This document shows, piece after piece, positions 48,301-63,300 of a stretch of DNA of 64,000 nt. The notes under the pieces were generated by a model that did not search any database, was not told where the DNA came from, and saw only the letters and a list, made by a program, of their open reading frames with translations. The number at the start of each line of letters is the position of its first letter. Position 1 is the first letter of the stretch. The DNA is from Gorsachius magnificus (lineage: Eukaryota > Chordata > Aves > Pelecaniformes > Ardeidae). The DNA lies in assembly GCA_034008185.1 (NCBI GenBank), contig CM067091.1, forward strand, positions 6,365,799 to 6,429,798, read 5' to 3'. The translations under genes were made by a program, and so were the position numbers.

Positions 48301-51300
48301 CCTTCCCCCTGCCGTGGGTTTTATACGAGCGAGGTGGTCCTAGCTGTCAGATACCAGCCGGCACACTGCCGTTCCCTAGCATTTTTCAAGGCACCTTTAA
48401 AACTGATGCAACCGATTGCAAAGAATGAATCTCCTCTTGCTTGAGCCTCCTCTTGCGTGCATTTGATTGCATGACTAAAGCAGCCCAATTCCCAAAACCA
48501 TTTATAATTACCCTCCCATAGAGAGCCTTGTCTCACAAGAGCAAAACTCGTGCAGGAAACAAAACAATGAAAAAGCTAAGAACAGACATGAATATTTACA
48601 GCAAAGAGCAAGGCAGAGCAGCTTGGGAGGACTCCCAGTGGCGTTCCACACGAGGATGACTGGGCACCCACTAGGGACTGGAACTGGGCTTGCTGGCTTT
48701 GGAGCACAGGCAAAGTAACTGCACAAGTCCTTTCAAGTCATTAGGATGGAAAATAAAATCCTCCTTGTCTTACAGCAGGGAGTCTTTATTCTTCCCTGTC
48801 ACTACAAGGGACGAGAAGTTTTCCATGTTTCTTTTTGCAGTTTGCTGCTTTAAGCATGCCAAACACTTCCCATTCGGGCAGCTCAATTTCCCCACTACGG
48901 AGCAGGGCACTCAGCTTTGACCTATCTGTCCATGCTGAAATCCTCACAAAGCAGGGAAGTTAAGAAACTTAATAGCACAGACAAAAGTAATGGGAATAGT
49001 TAACATGAAAGTTTAAGGAAATAGTGTTGAACTATGTGAACCAGAGGCTCACTCCGAGCACTGCACCAGAGTTTCGATCTACGCCAGGCAACAGACAAGT
49101 GTCCCTTCTCATTTGGATTTACATGAAACACGTTTCATGACTTTGGTTACCTTAAATCATAGCTCACACAGTATTAGCACCTGAAAATGAGCACTACAGG
49201 AGTCTTTAGAAAAGGAAGGACCCCCACTTTAATGTTTCAAAATCGTCACTGCTGTAGGGTTAATAACGCCTTCGTGCTGCCCTCTGTCACACTACCCAAG
49301 TGTAACGCCAAGGACTGAACGATCTTGTGTGCAGAAAACCCGTGGAGCTTCACTGGAACCTGTGGTTCCATATATTCATAAAAGATCTAGAGAAAGGAGT
49401 GAACAATAAAGTGACAAAGTCTACTGATGATACTAAGCTATTCAGGATAATAAAACCATCAGCTGACTGTGAAGAGATTGAGGACTTTGAGAAAAAGCAG
49501 CTGAACATTACAGTGAATTTGGTCTGCCTGGTTTAGGTAAATCAAACAACACGTGAGAAAAAGCACTGTCCTAACTGTTAGATGACAGGCCCTGAACTGA
49601 CCATTAACAATTGTAAACTCAGGGTTACAGTCTGTAACTCTAGGAAAATACCCACCATCAAGAAGAGTAAACATCATTCAGAACGGATCATTATGCCTTT
49701 ACACAAACCCGAGCTGCACCCCCGAGCAGTGTGTCGCTCTGCTCCTCTCCATCTCTACAGGCACAGAGAAGAACTGGAAAAGGGTCAGAGAAGAGCAACA
49801 GGGATGAACAAAAGACAGAGGGGTTTTCATCCGCAGAACCACCCTGCTCTGGCTCTCAAGCCTGGAAGAGACACAACTAAAAGCAGAGCAGGCACAGAGA
49901 GTACATTGAAATCAACTGCTTGCCACCTCTTCCAGCACAAGAACTAGGGAGTATCACGAGGCAGACTGAAAGTAAACCAAAAGGATGTGCTTCTTTACAC
50001 AACACATAATTAAGCTGAAGAACTTGCTGCCGCAGGATGCTGAGGATGCTCAAGGAATGCATCAACATCTTGGCAAGAAGAGAAATCATGAGCCATTAAA
50101 AGACAAAGATACATCCTCTGGGTCAGAGAAATTCCTGACCCACAAATTGTTAAAGACAACAAAAACCTTCCGGGATGGATATATATGTGCTTGCACTGTC
50201 CTTACAGGCATTTGCTCTTGACCAAGTTATTGTTAGCTGCACGCGGAGCTTTTTACTTGGAGAAAGAGAGCAAGGATGCTTGAGCAATGTCTCTCTGTGT
50301 GTCCATCGGATCTGCAGATCTCACAGTCACAAGGGATGCAGCATTAGACTACACAGACTTACGGTCTGACCCACTGTAGTTGTTCTTGGGTTTGAGGCTA
50401 AAATACTGCCTCCATCCTGAATAAGGCAGAAGAAATACTTCACGCTGTAAGAAAAACACACAATATTCTGTTTTATGAAAGGACAAGAGATCTATTTGCC
50501 TACTTCTGTCAACCATGAAGAGCTGAATTCACAAGCTCGAGTCAAAGAGCCAACACTCCCTAGAGCCCTTTGTGTGTACCCTCATTTTATTGCCACTCGA
50601 GAGGGAACACATAGCAGCGTTCACTGGAACACAGTTTTATATTTCAACTTTTTTTCCCCCCCTTTATACATACCAAGAACACGGCACTCAAATCAGCTGA
50701 ACCCCAAATCAGGCTGGCTTGCAACAGCCAAGAGGTCGATGATCGGGACTTCATGATTTCTTAAAGATTTGCAGATGATGATGGGAAATTCTCTGAAGTA
50801 ATTTTACAGGAGATGGCATCAAATTACTAATAACAGAGCCCAGAGAGCAGAGCCTTCAATGTGTGTACAGATACACACAGGGAAGGAAACTAGAATAGTG
50901 TGGTTTCTTTTCTCCTCAAGATTAGAAACAAAAGAGATTTAAGTAGATTTTATGTAAGTCTTCTAAACTGGTATCACATTACAAGAAATAGCTCTGCAGT
51001 TAACTACAAAAAAAGAAAAGTGCTCAGCATTGTCCTTTTAATAAAAAAAAGCTCTAGTGACATGAAACCAGAAATGCAGTCTTAATTTCCAAGTTCTTGC
51101 TGAAGAACAGCTGACAAAATCCAAACACTTTCTTATTACCTGCTCAGATGCACTATTCCATGACTTTGAAACAATTAAAAAGCCTCATGCTGGGCACCCA
51201 GTCACTGGAAGGAGCTATGATCAACTCTCTATCCCAGTCACCAGCTTGGATAACCACAATCCTTGTCACCGGAGACTTCCCTGGGTAACTTTGCTACAGT

Positions 51301-54300
51301 AAAAGCAGGGTAGCACTGCTCTAGCTGGCAAGCGTCCAGAGCTTTGCACCACTAAGGAACTGGTTTACTAACTCACAAAGCTGTAAGATAGTACAATTAC
51401 TGCCAGGTACAAACAAGAACATCCAGGAAAACGAGAGGGCTCTAATAATTGCAGCAAAACCAAATCGCACAGTGCAGAACAAGAAGCTTCCTAAATGAAT
51501 ACCTGTCACATAACACTTTACAGGAGACAGAAAAAGAAGAAAGCGACTTATTTAAGACAGCAAACTGTTTGAGAATTACATTTTTGTTAAGAACGAGTGA
51601 GGAACATTGTGCACAAAGCTATTCTTGATGTATTGCATATATACAAGGCTCACGTATCAACATACTGCAACAGTTTTCTCGGGATCCTAATCAGCTTTCA
51701 GCAATGTCTTGTGACCCACTGCACTTCCACACCAGACAGAAAATCCAGGGAGCTGAACAGGACCATGCCCTGGTGCTTTGACTGAACAAAGTAGCTGGTA
51801 CATACTTATCTTCTAAGGAAAAGTACTTTGTCTAGAGAAGTAGCTGTTAATAAAATAACCCAAAACACAACACCTGGGTCAGTAGCTATTAACCTCAGTG
51901 GCAGCAAGTTACGCAGAACCCTTGGGGGGGGGGGGGGAAGCAGCGAAGCCACCACTGCTGACATCTTAGACATTCCCTCCTCGCATACCAAACCCTCCAC
52001 GCTGTTTCTAGGGAATTTGCCAGCCACACACATGCAATTTCAACTCAACTGCTGAAGGAAGAACAAAGTCATCTTTTTTAATTTAAGATATTCATTTGAA
52101 GTCATTAGTATGTTCATAATGAATGCAATTAACATATTTATAAGAACGATCAGGTCAGGGTATTCTGCAGTTGGGAGCTGAAATCACCCAGCCAAGGTGA
52201 AGATAACCTGGATGGGAGGGGGCATGAAGCTTTGCCCATACCAAGCAGGCAGTAAGTGAGTTGGGAACAAGTTTCCAAGAGCAGGACATGAAATAAACTC
52301 CCCCTGGCTCCAAGCCGTACCTGCAAGAGGTGCAAAACATCCTCATAGCATATGGTCCGCACTGCGCCTGGCCCAGCGACTAGAGAAGAACAGCTCTGAA
52401 TCCCATTACCCATCCTCAAAAAACCAATATTAAACAGCGCATCTTGACAGCTCCTGAAATCAACTTCAACAAGTCGACTTTAAACATTACATTTTATAAC
52501 TTTATATTTTATAATATTAAAATGTTATATTAAAATATTATTTTAAAGACTGCTAACAAGATACTAACAGCAAGAGACAGCGCCCTGAGGCAAGTGCAAC
52601 AGGCTTGCTCTTCCACCACTCAACTTCCACTTCAGATGCAGTGAAATGGCTCCCAGCTGCTCCCATTTTACAGATGGGAAAACAAAGTCCCCTGAAAACA
52701 AGGATTAGAGCACCAGCTAGATCTAGGCCTTGCCCTCCAGATTTCTTCTGCCTTTAAACAAAGCTAGAACACAACCAAAAATATGCAAGAATGCCCTAAG
52801 TGCTTTGTAGTGCTGGCTTAAAGATATCATAAGAACACGGCACTCCTTATGGCAAGCAGCCAGTACCAAATGACTAGAATAAGCAGTATGGTTTCTGTTT
52901 CCTCTATTACTGGGCAAATATATGAACACAGACACACATATACAAGATTTAAAAGGCCTGGAAATAAACTGAAGGAAACTGTGTGCATTGCCGAACAGCA
53001 GAGGGTTTTTGCAGCAAGGAAATTCTGCCCTGGTGCAATCAATTAATTAACTTCACTATGGCCAGGATCTGGAGCAGAAAGAGCAGATACCCACGGGATG
53101 AAAGGAACTGTGCAAATGCAAGCCGGGTTCCCTTGCTGCCATAGGAAACAGTTGGCTTTACCTGGATATTCAATATCCAGGAACCAAATCCTATAGTCAG
53201 AAACACTGTCCTGTTGGATATGGTAAACCCAAAGCAAAAGCAGCACTAGCCAGGATGACTAACAGTGGGAGGAAAGTGCTAGCCCACCCTACAGGAAATA
53301 CGTTCTCCCCTCCCGAGATTACAGATTAGGAAGAAGGAAAAAAAAATAAGCTTTGCAAAATACATCAGAAAGCATTTCTTTTTTTTTTTTTTTTACAGCA
53401 ACTGTGAAGCAGTCTGCTAGTTTCAAATAGGCTCATGTAACACCACTTAGTTTTCCCTTAAATCGTATCTTCTAAGGGGGGCAGTGACACTTGCCACTAT
53501 TAATACTCTTAACTAGCAGACGGTGCCAGCTGAGACACAAAGCAGCACATTTCCGGAAATAATAGCTCCAATCTTGCAAATCACACCTTTCTGTTTCGAG
53601 GCTGGTTTACCTCAGCATGAAATAACCTGCAAAACCCCACCCCATCCTGCACAGCTCATCCTGACTCAACACCCACCAAAGTCCCAGCGCAAAGTGTCTC
53701 TTGCCAACTGCAAACCTGGCAGCTGGGCACTCTGACTCTGGAAGGGACAGGACAGGACTGGTCCCTGGCCCGTCTTTGGATGTCACGAGGACAAACTCTT
53801 CTCAGAGGTGTTCAGAGACAGGACAAGGGGCAGTGGGCACAAACTGAAGCACAAGAGGTTTCAGTTGAATGTGAGGAAGAACCTCTTTACATTGAGGGTG
53901 ACCGAGCACTGGAACAAGCTGCCCAAGGGGGCTGTGGAGATTTCTCTGGAGATATTCAAATCCTGCCTGGACGCTGTCCTGTGCAACGTGGGTGACCCTG
54001 CTTGAGCAGGGGGGTTAGACTGGGTGATCTCCCGAGGTCCCTTCCAACCCTTGCCATTCCCTGATTCTGTGGGATATCCCATGGGATATTCTTCCTAAAA
54101 ATCCCTGGAACCTGCAAGCAGCCAAGTACCCCAAGCCTGGGCAAGGCAATGGGAGAAAGAATTAAAATAAACTTCCCTTAGAGTTTACATTTGTTGCTTT
54201 CCCACAAAACAGAAGCCATTTGCCTTTCACAAGCAAGCAGATCACTAGCTAAGATCTTTACACTGAGGTCACTACAACACTCCTAGAAAGACAAGTGTAT

Positions 54301-57300
54301 TACCATGGGCTAGGAATTTTTGTTGCTTTGGGTTGTTTTTGGGTTTTTTTTAAACAAAGATAAAACAGTCCTTGCAGGGAAGAAGTTGGTGACGTGCTCT
54401 ACAGCAAAAGTAGCCGTTACGTGTTTCAAGAAGTCCTAAACTGCTTCAGGTAGGACCATGCTTGGAGTCAACTTCATTATTTTGAGTCAGGAGAACATCC
54501 AAACCTTTTAAAAAACTGGATTAGTAGAGCAAAGCAAAGGCACTCGAAAGAAATTATGATCAGTCTCTGAGGACAAGATGGGCACAGGCAACAGAAAAGG
54601 ACAAGCGTGATTTCAGCGTTTTCAACGCTGAACTATTTACCCTCCTTCACTGGCCAAATGGAATAGCACAAACACTAAGCAAAGCATTTTTCATATTATT
54701 TCTGGGAACTATTTTAGGGAATTCTAAAGAAGTGACTAACAGCGAGAAGCATAAAAGAATATTCAAGAGTTTCCAGACTTTCACAAGAGCTTGTCCATCT
54801 GCTCGGGTAGCAAGCAGGAATCAAACTGCAAATCAGACAAAGGTTTAGGCAAGTTGAAGCCAAGTGAAACAACTGCAGCTTGCTAGAAGTTCAAAACAAG
54901 CCAAACCTTGAGACATTTAAGCTTCAAGGAACAGGAATGCAGAACATTAACATATCCCTGCCATCCAAAGATTGGTGGCAGAGACAAAGGGCTGGTAGCA
55001 ATGGGATTTCCCCGACACAAAAGCAGCTTGACAGACCGCAGGCAGGGAGCTGCGCCACCAGCTGCTGCCAGAGCAGCATTTTAACTTCCCAGGGCCTCAA
55101 CTCTCATTTCTGATTTTATTTTTTATTTTATTTTTTTCAGGTGATTACCGGAGATGCTTCAAGGCAGACATAACATGGCTTGGGGTTTTTTTTTGCCACC
55201 CACAGTATCAGGGTAACCATCAGCATCCACTCCTGGGGAAAGAAAAAAAAAACACCAACCAAAAAAAACCCCTCCTTGAGCAAAAATGACTGCTTCTCAA
55301 TGCAACCGTGCAAGAGTAGTTACAGAAACCTCAACCATCTTCAAGGCTGCGTCAGTGAGCAATCGGGGAGGTCAAACTGTTGCTGAAAGAACGACCAAGT
55401 CACTTCCTCCGTGCCAGATGTTACAGGGCAAAGGCCCTGAGCATGCAACGACGAGTGAGTCAATGGTAAAAAGCAAACACCAACTGTACATCTACAAGCC
55501 TCTCTCCTTGCCCATGAATTCCAGAGACATATGACTAAGTCTTGTTGCAAAGAAGAAACGTTTTCCTAATCAACCACTTCTGCACTGGAGTGCCACGCTG
55601 AATCAACTCAAACGTCATTTAGAAAGGAGGCCCTGGTGCACTGAACACCGATCACCTACCACTTCTGCTTCTGCCCCTCCTACACTAGCGCATCTCAAAG
55701 AAATTGAAGCAAGCAGGGGAGGAGTCTTCAAAACACAATTGAAAAGATGAGTAAAGACGGCTTACAGTTTTAAGAAAATTGCTAAGCTACATTTTTAATA
55801 CCTTCCCGATTTTCAGACATTACAACCAACTTGCAAACACAGCAGCGTTCCAGCAGAAGAGACCATCAGTCTGTCCACCTTCCCCCAGCTTTCCCCAGCC
55901 TATCGCTCTTTCTTCTGCTTGCTACCCGCTTACATTCTCCCAGCATTAACTCTTCTCGTCCATCCAACCCCCACCTGCCCTCCGGCAACATTTCTCCCCT
56001 CCCTTGCATTCTCCCACTGTGCCAAGGTCTGCCCCTCTTGTGCTGCAAACTGTCGCTCCCTAAAGCCAGATCTGGAACATACAAGAAGTCCCACTTCCCA
56101 AGACATCCTGTACACTTAGATTTCCAATTGCATTCAAAATCTCAATTAGTAGAAGAGAAATCACCACTTCAGTACAGGCTGGATACCAAGCAGAACAATT
56201 TTAGGATGTGAAGTCACACAAAATACTCAAGTTCTCAGAAAAATGTTTACACCTCCACACCTTGCAATGTATTCCTCCCTTACAGATTTTCTTCACACAT
56301 TATAAGTGCTAGGGTACCAGCTGCAAAACGTGACCACCTTTGTGTATAGGTGATGCTATTTAGACAGACAATGCTCCAAGTAAAATAGATTTAAAAAAAA
56401 TTTTTAAACCGCATTCACCATCATGGTGAGCAGTTGCAGCTCCCAATTCAGTTCTTCAACTGTTGGGTGGAAAATTCCCCATTGCTGAAGCTAAAGAGAT
56501 CGTCAGAAAACTTGGCAAGCTACCAGAAAACTGCGCTAATGCTGATTTGTAATTACTGTTTTGATCAAATACAAGCAAGACCCCTATTGTGGGGAAGGTT
56601 GGCCACAGGTGACTAACACAGCTGTACCCAAGACTCGAGGCGCATTGGTCACTGCATTTCAGGCAGAATTTTCAATTAGCAATCCTCTCGTTAATGAATC
56701 AATGATGACAGCAGGCTTTGAGCTGATGGACCCAGGCAGCCAGCGCAGCTGCAGGCAGGCGGCGAGCACAGCTCACGTGAGGCCTGCGCAGGCAATAGCC
56801 CACCGCCTTCGAACGCAGCAGAGCTCGCTGCCAAGAGGAACAGAACGACCTGCTCCGCATCCACTGGAGAGAGGACAAGTAGTCACGGCCTTAAACTGCA
56901 GCAAGGGAGACTTAGGTTGGGCATTAGACAAAGCTTTTGAACAGGAACGATAATTAAGCATAGGAATAGATTGCCTGGGGAGGGACAGGAACTGCCATTC
57001 CTGAAGGTTCTACAAGCGGTGGGAAACATCTATCACACTGACCTCACTTTGGGTAGGGGGTGGATTAGGCAACCATTGAAAGACCCAGCTCTGTTTTCTA
57101 ACAACTCCCCAAACCCCCACTGATCTCCTACTTCATGCTGTTCCAATCGAGGAGCTGACAACAGCACAGAAATAGGTTTTGTACAGTACTCAGGGAAGGC
57201 TGAGATTTAGAGCAACCGAAGGGCAGTCAACTGCAGGCAGGGCCTAGGCAAGCCTCCTCACACTGCTCTGCCAGGGTGCTGGCACCCATTTCCACCCCAA

Positions 57301-60300
57301 ACAGGGGCTGCCATTTGGGTAGCAGGTTCCATGTGTGAGCACACAGCTAGCCAAAAGGCAGACTGATGCCCACCAAGCTTGCTCACAAGCCCAGGCCTTC
57401 AGGCCCCAGATGTAGTCCGGTGCAAGGCAGCCCTCCTCCACCTCCTGCCCCACAGGACTTCGCCGAGACAGACAAACAAGTTACCTTTTTAACATTTTCC
57501 TCCTCCTCTTGGCGTTTCTCATAGTGTGAGAAGTCATCAAAGATGGAGGTGGTGTGCTTGTAGGTGGCAATGATTTTCAACACCTGCTTAGCCTTTTCCA
57601 GAGGCACCTCCTGAGTGTCCCTGGAGTTGGTCACTGGTTTATTCTCGTTGTTCTCTAGGCGGATGTGCCGCAGCTGGCTGTTGGGAACGTCCTTCACAAA
57701 AATCCACCTGACATCAAAACGTCCCTTCCACTTGTCCTGGGACCACACACCCGCACACGTGTTATAGTCTACAGCAGATTTCATTTCTGCTACTCCGCAG
57801 AAGTGACCGCTACCGTTGACACTGAACAGTAAGTAAACGGGGCCCTTCCCATTCATGGAGCGATAGGCGGCATCCAGTCTCTTGTTGCCGTGCTCTGTAC
57901 TGCACCAGATGTTATATTTAATGGAACGGTGGATATCGTCCTCAGAGTAACTCTTTATGATGAAAACCCGGCCGTGCTTTGGGTTCCAGTCAAAATCCTT
58001 GGGATTGTAGTTGTTGATGGATCTCAACTTCTCCAAGACCGGGTGCGGCTCTGAAGGAGCAGAACCAGAACTGGCCTGAGATTGTCCCACTCCGTTACCA
58101 TCCACTCCGTTTTGACCAAACCCGTTGCCGCGATTACGAGGGGCAACCCAGCGGGTGGGCTGAGCCGCCTGCTGCGGCACAGGCAGCTGGGCCGGCTGCG
58201 GCGGCGGTGGGGGCAGCGGCTGGGGCTGCTGCCCGCTTGAAGCCTGTGCCACCGGTGGGCTGTTGGCGATCTGCTGGCCCATGGGCTGGGGGGACACCTG
58301 GGCTGGCTGCTGACCAATATTCTGAACTAAAGCCTGCGATGGGGCTTTTGTCACCGGCCCTTTGTTATCCCAAGTTCCAATATCCATGTTATGTTTTATC
58401 GGAGGTGGTGGAAGACTTGAACCTGCAATGCCATTCTTAGTCTTCAGCTTGGGCTGCTGCTTAGCTGGTTTGCTAGCTATGTCAGCCCAGGAGGTCGGCT
58501 TTGGAGGAGCAATAGTAGCTGGAGGCAAACTGTTAGATGCCACGATATTACTGGTAATGGATCCGCTACCGACAGCTGAACCAACGACTTTTGGGACATT
58601 GCTTGCAACATCTGTGCTGCCCAGCTTCAGAGCTGCCATCCCTTGGTCGATGGTGTTCATGCCAGGAGCCTTGTTGAGAGTCTCGTTAGCAAAGGCAGAT
58701 TGCCCATCAATCATTGCTCCACCCAGTGAGCTAGGGGCATAGGCATAATTGCTACTATAGCCAGAACTTTGAGTGGATTGTCCCTGAGAACTGTTATTCC
58801 CCCAAGCCGAAAAGTCAATCCCACTTGGAAAGAAGTTAAAGCCATGCTGCCCGAGAAATGGAGTGCTGCCAAGGGCCCCTGGCTGCCCGAACATCGCGTC
58901 TGGGAGAAAGTGAGGCTCCCCGTTGCTCAGCTGTCCGTAAGAAGTTAGGTAGGGCATGGGTGGGTCACCCCCCGTAGACCAGGCAGCTTCGCCTAAAGAG
59001 TAGGAGAATCCAATGGAGGGACTGTAGTAGTTTGGCAAGTAGGAATCGGACATTGCAGTGTATGCATTATTCTGAAAAGAAAAAAAAACACCAACAAAAA
59101 ATAAACACAGAATAATTAGAATGAGTTGAACAAATTTCAAGGGACCAGGAATAAAAGCCATCTTAGACTTTCCATGCCCCACCCCTCCCTACCTTAGGGC
59201 TGGGCAGATAAACAGGCCCGGCCTTGAAATACCTCCTTTGTTATAAGTGTTCTAAAAACAGTTTCACTGCCAGAAAGATTAAACACAAAAGCTTAGCAAG
59301 CTTCCCCATGCTCAGATGGGAACGCGTTGTGTTCCTGATGCACGATGTGGGTCTGGACACCAGACTGCCCCAGAGCTCCTGCTCAGGCTATCAAAACAGT
59401 ATCTTCCCTAGCATCCAAACACTACCTTCTACTTTTTGTAGCTACTACCAAAGAGGGCTTTTCTTGCCCAGGTAATGTACGTATCCACCTTAATTTTGCT
59501 GTTTGAGGGGGAAGTTGGGGAAAGGGCTCAGACGTGGAATATGGAGGAAGAAGGTCCAGCGGAAGCGCACTGCCAAAATAATGAATGTCCCTAATTGCCT
59601 TCCTCAGTCCCTACCTTAAACTTACTATCCATGAAAACAGCTTTATCCCCACAATTTAAAGTTTCAGAGCTCAAAATATCCCAAGAAGTTGCAAACATGG
59701 ATTTAAAGCCTCATCCTCAAAACACACACTGCTCCAGTGCTGCGGGCTCATACTGAAAAAATACCTGAAAATGGGGAGTAATCAATAGGGTTTCAACAGA
59801 AGCCTTTTATAGCACGGTGACAGCAGCAGCACAAGAAGGCAGGCTTCAAATTCAGAGAGGAAAAATAGCTGCTCCATGCCTTGGTCTCCCTTTTACCATC
59901 GAAGCAGCCTTTAGGTTATGAAAACAAATGCCTAATTTTACAATTAGGGAACTCTCAGACATCACCAAGATTTGCTTACATGAAAAACATCTGTCATTCT
60001 GCATTCAAACCAATGCCCCCTCCGGGGAGCGGTTAAAGCCACGCTAATGGACATTATCATCCAGTAATTTGAACCTGTGTGCAGACAGCCTCATGCTATA
60101 CAGCTGCTTACATGCCAGCCCAATGCAGATGAGATGAAAGTCAGGTTCAGTTCTCATTTAAAAGCTTGGCTCGCAGCAGGCTCTACTCCATTTTTCACTG
60201 AATCATGTTTTCACGTGCCAAGTGCAGCTCCCGAGGGACTTCATGCTGTACTGAAATCTATGGAGGCTCTCAAGATGGCTCTGGCACCCTCCAGAAACAG

Positions 60301-63300
60301 CTGGTTTGCCTCTCCACCTTCCACCAAGTTAAAGGAAAGCAACAGGTTTGGGGCTAACCCAGCCGCAACTTCACAAAAATTACTACAAATTATTTAGTGT
60401 AAGGTGCTCAGAGACAAGGTTTGCTTCGTTGTATAAAACACTGAGAAGCTTTCTGTGGTGTGAATGCATAAAAACCCAGAGACGCTCTCTCCAGCTTTTC
60501 CATCTTCCCAAAGAAGGGGTCCCAAAAACAAATAAATAACAAAACTACCTCATATGCAGGGTATGGTTTTACTAATTGAGGAACTCAGCCCTGCTAAACC
60601 CAAACCAACGAACGGTCTCTAGGGCTCAATCTGTCCAAAAGCACGAAGGCACTCATTTGTAAGGCAAATAAAGGAACTTTAAATAAAATTATTTTGAACC
60701 AGTCTCTTCAAAAGATAAACCCCTCGATTGTAAGAGTAACAACGTACCCTCCTGGAAATTACCTTTAATGGAACATAAACATGCCGGCCCGTACATAAAA
60801 CCTGAGCCCAGCAGGCAGAGCAGCACTTGCCTCTCTGCAGCCTTCTCCCTCAAAGCGCACGAAGCACATCACTGTCAGATGAAAACCTGTCCCCTTGTCA
60901 CCATACAGTATTTTCTGACACCTGTTAAATGTTTAACTTCATGAGAGATTCTAACGCAGTCTGTATTAAGCTCTGACTGATAGAGTATTCACCAGCTATA
61001 TTCATGTAGTAAGGAGGGAGCACAGGAGTTAACCAACAGTGGGGCGCTGCCAGCTCAAAGCAGATTTAAGAGCCCCGCTGCTGTTCGCTACCTGAATGTC
61101 TAGGACTGCATTTTGCTATCAAACATGCCACCTCGCTCTGCTACCCTGCACTCGCACAACCGACACAGTTCCTGAGTAGTATGCAAATAAAGCTTCACCG
61201 GCTTTTAATTCTCTCCAATGACTAAGACTTTTTGTGCAGTTATTTCCTCAAATTCACTATTCCTCTTCACCTCAAGACCAGAACCAGGGTTTAAGCTTAC
61301 TTATTGTTGCTGTTGAACTTTTGGTTTTTAAACTGTTGAAGAATTGCAGTGTATCTGAGCTTTAAAATACACAGTAACCTAATTTACTAGGCTGACAAGC
61401 TAGTAACAGTCGCACCTGAAATGCAGTTCCTGAATGAAGAGCCATGAAATTTTACAACTTCTTACCCTGTACTTGCGTGGAGAGCTCAGAAAGCAATTTC
61501 AGAAGCCACTCGCGTTACCCTGCAGCAGTGGGCTGCACATAACTCATTTTTCATCTGTAACTCTCTTTCCCATCTTCAGAAAAGAAGTGCATGCTTTGAC
61601 ACCTTTGTATTTCTGAACCTGGCTGGTCTCAGCAGAACCATGGTCCCCTCCCAGACTGAACCCTAGGGTTTTGTTTTCTTACTGTATCGAGTGTCAAAAC
61701 ATGGGTGAGAGCTGACAAGCAACACAGCTTGGAGAAAAACTGAGATAAAGTCACCCTAAAGTTTCATTCAAAGTTGACACGGTGCTTTTTTACCTTGCTC
61801 CTGCTGAATTTCTAGAGCAACCGCTCTGCTCCACTTCCTGGGCCATGCTCCAATCACTTCCTTATTTTTAAAAAGTATTCTTACCAGTGTGACACACACA
61901 AAAAGAAACAAAGTATTCAGAAGTTCTTAATCAAACACGCAAAATAGGGTAAAATATCATATTGCTTCTGGCATGACAGTAACGTTCGTTCTCTTTAGGA
62001 GATTTAAATAAACCTACACTTTGCAGGAAATATTTCCACGTTCAAAAGGAAGCTGGAAATTGGTGATGTTAGTTTCTGGGATAGAAAAAACCCACCGTTA
62101 AATGACAGCTACCAGAAAGTAGCTAGTTTTATTCAAGACTCGAGAAAGTACTCACACTCTTTTGCCCTATGCAGGTCGAATTTAGGCTTGTAACTTTTCT
62201 GGGAGCTGAATGCAGTAAGTTACCTTAATGGACAGGTTGAATTCTGAAGATGATGAACAGCTGACAGGACCTTAAAAAGTATTGAGCCTCATCTCTTTAG
62301 CACAAACTAGGAAAATGCTCATTGAAAATCTAACTGAGACAGAAACCTGTTCCTGTGTTTCAATAAAACATGCATCACTTATCTGAAAAAAAATAATACA
62401 CTGACTAGTAAAAATGATCAAAAATACAGAAAGGGAAAACCAGAACAGCTTATTTTTACTAATCACAACTGGAGAGGAAAGAGAAGCCAAGAGAATGAAT
62501 TAACTGCTCCAGCGCTACTACAGATGTTTATCTACAATGCTTACTTGTACCATTTAATCAGCTGAACTCCATCTGTTATGTGCCACTCTCCTACCCCTCA
62601 CTAAGAAAAACCAACAAAAACCAGTTAACAGTGGAGCAAATCTTAAGCAGAAAGTCAAGAGGAAAAAGTATCTGGAAGTCTGACTTTCAGGAGCTGATCA
62701 CAAGCTCTCCGGCTTGACTTCTAACTAAAGTTCTCAAAAAGCCTTAGCAGCCTTTATCACATGTGTGTTCTGTGGTTTTTCTGCTGAAAAATAGAGAAAG
62801 CCCCATGACATGCATTTTCAATTTACTTGGCAAGGAAATAAAAATGTTGAAGAGTAAAAAAGCCCTCAGAGCTTAACTGCATGGGTATGAGAAAATTTCA
62901 CAAGGCAATACAGCACATCTCCTCTTATGGTGTAAAGAGCCAGAAGCCAGCAAGAAAACAAGGTCGTAACAGTAAAACTGAAAGAGCAGAAATGGTAACC
63001 TTGAGACAGTTGCATTGAAAAAAAAAAAAAAAAAAAGTTGAACACCAACTGTAGGAAGTCCTTACGCCCCCAAAAAGTCGCTAAAACCTTTACACCTCAC
63101 CCACCACAACCTAATGGATTTTAGTGTCTTCTGCCTGGAGAGAGGCATGTATAAAACAGCATCTTGTGATAGGAAAGCTGGCAAAAATGAAAACGCAACC
63201 AGTGGAGATAGGGAATGAGTGGAGATTTGTCAAGGATGCCAAATTCGCCTTCACCAGAGCGCGCTTCCTGCCCCTCAGCAGGTACTCATACTCACCGGCC

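Larger units (their letters stand above)
42332..57484 (-). other. YTHDF2: YTHDF2 last intron (15.2 kb)
   Basis: The donor AAAAAG|GTAACTTG (complement of 57481-57484) and acceptor TTTTCTTTTTCTTTTGCAG before GAACGCCAAGG bound this intron. It contains four CR1 fragments, simple A/T tracts and an AT-rich palindromic patch at about 52490-52550, but no nested gene that I can support. The 46920 and 52665 areas carry ACAGATGGGGAAA-like stretches resembling old SINE sequence. Confidence 0.85.

Noticed and set aside
49327..49536. Small protein [19 protein letters not shown] as a host gene
   Set aside because: It is a relic of CR1 reverse transcriptase within a longer CR1 fragment.
57383..59182. 599-codon single-frame protein starting [10 protein letters not shown] as full YTHDF2
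   Set aside because: Both ends read into introns. The acceptor is at 59071 and the donor at 57485; real N- and C-terminal exons lie at 63.3-63.8 kb and 42.3 kb.
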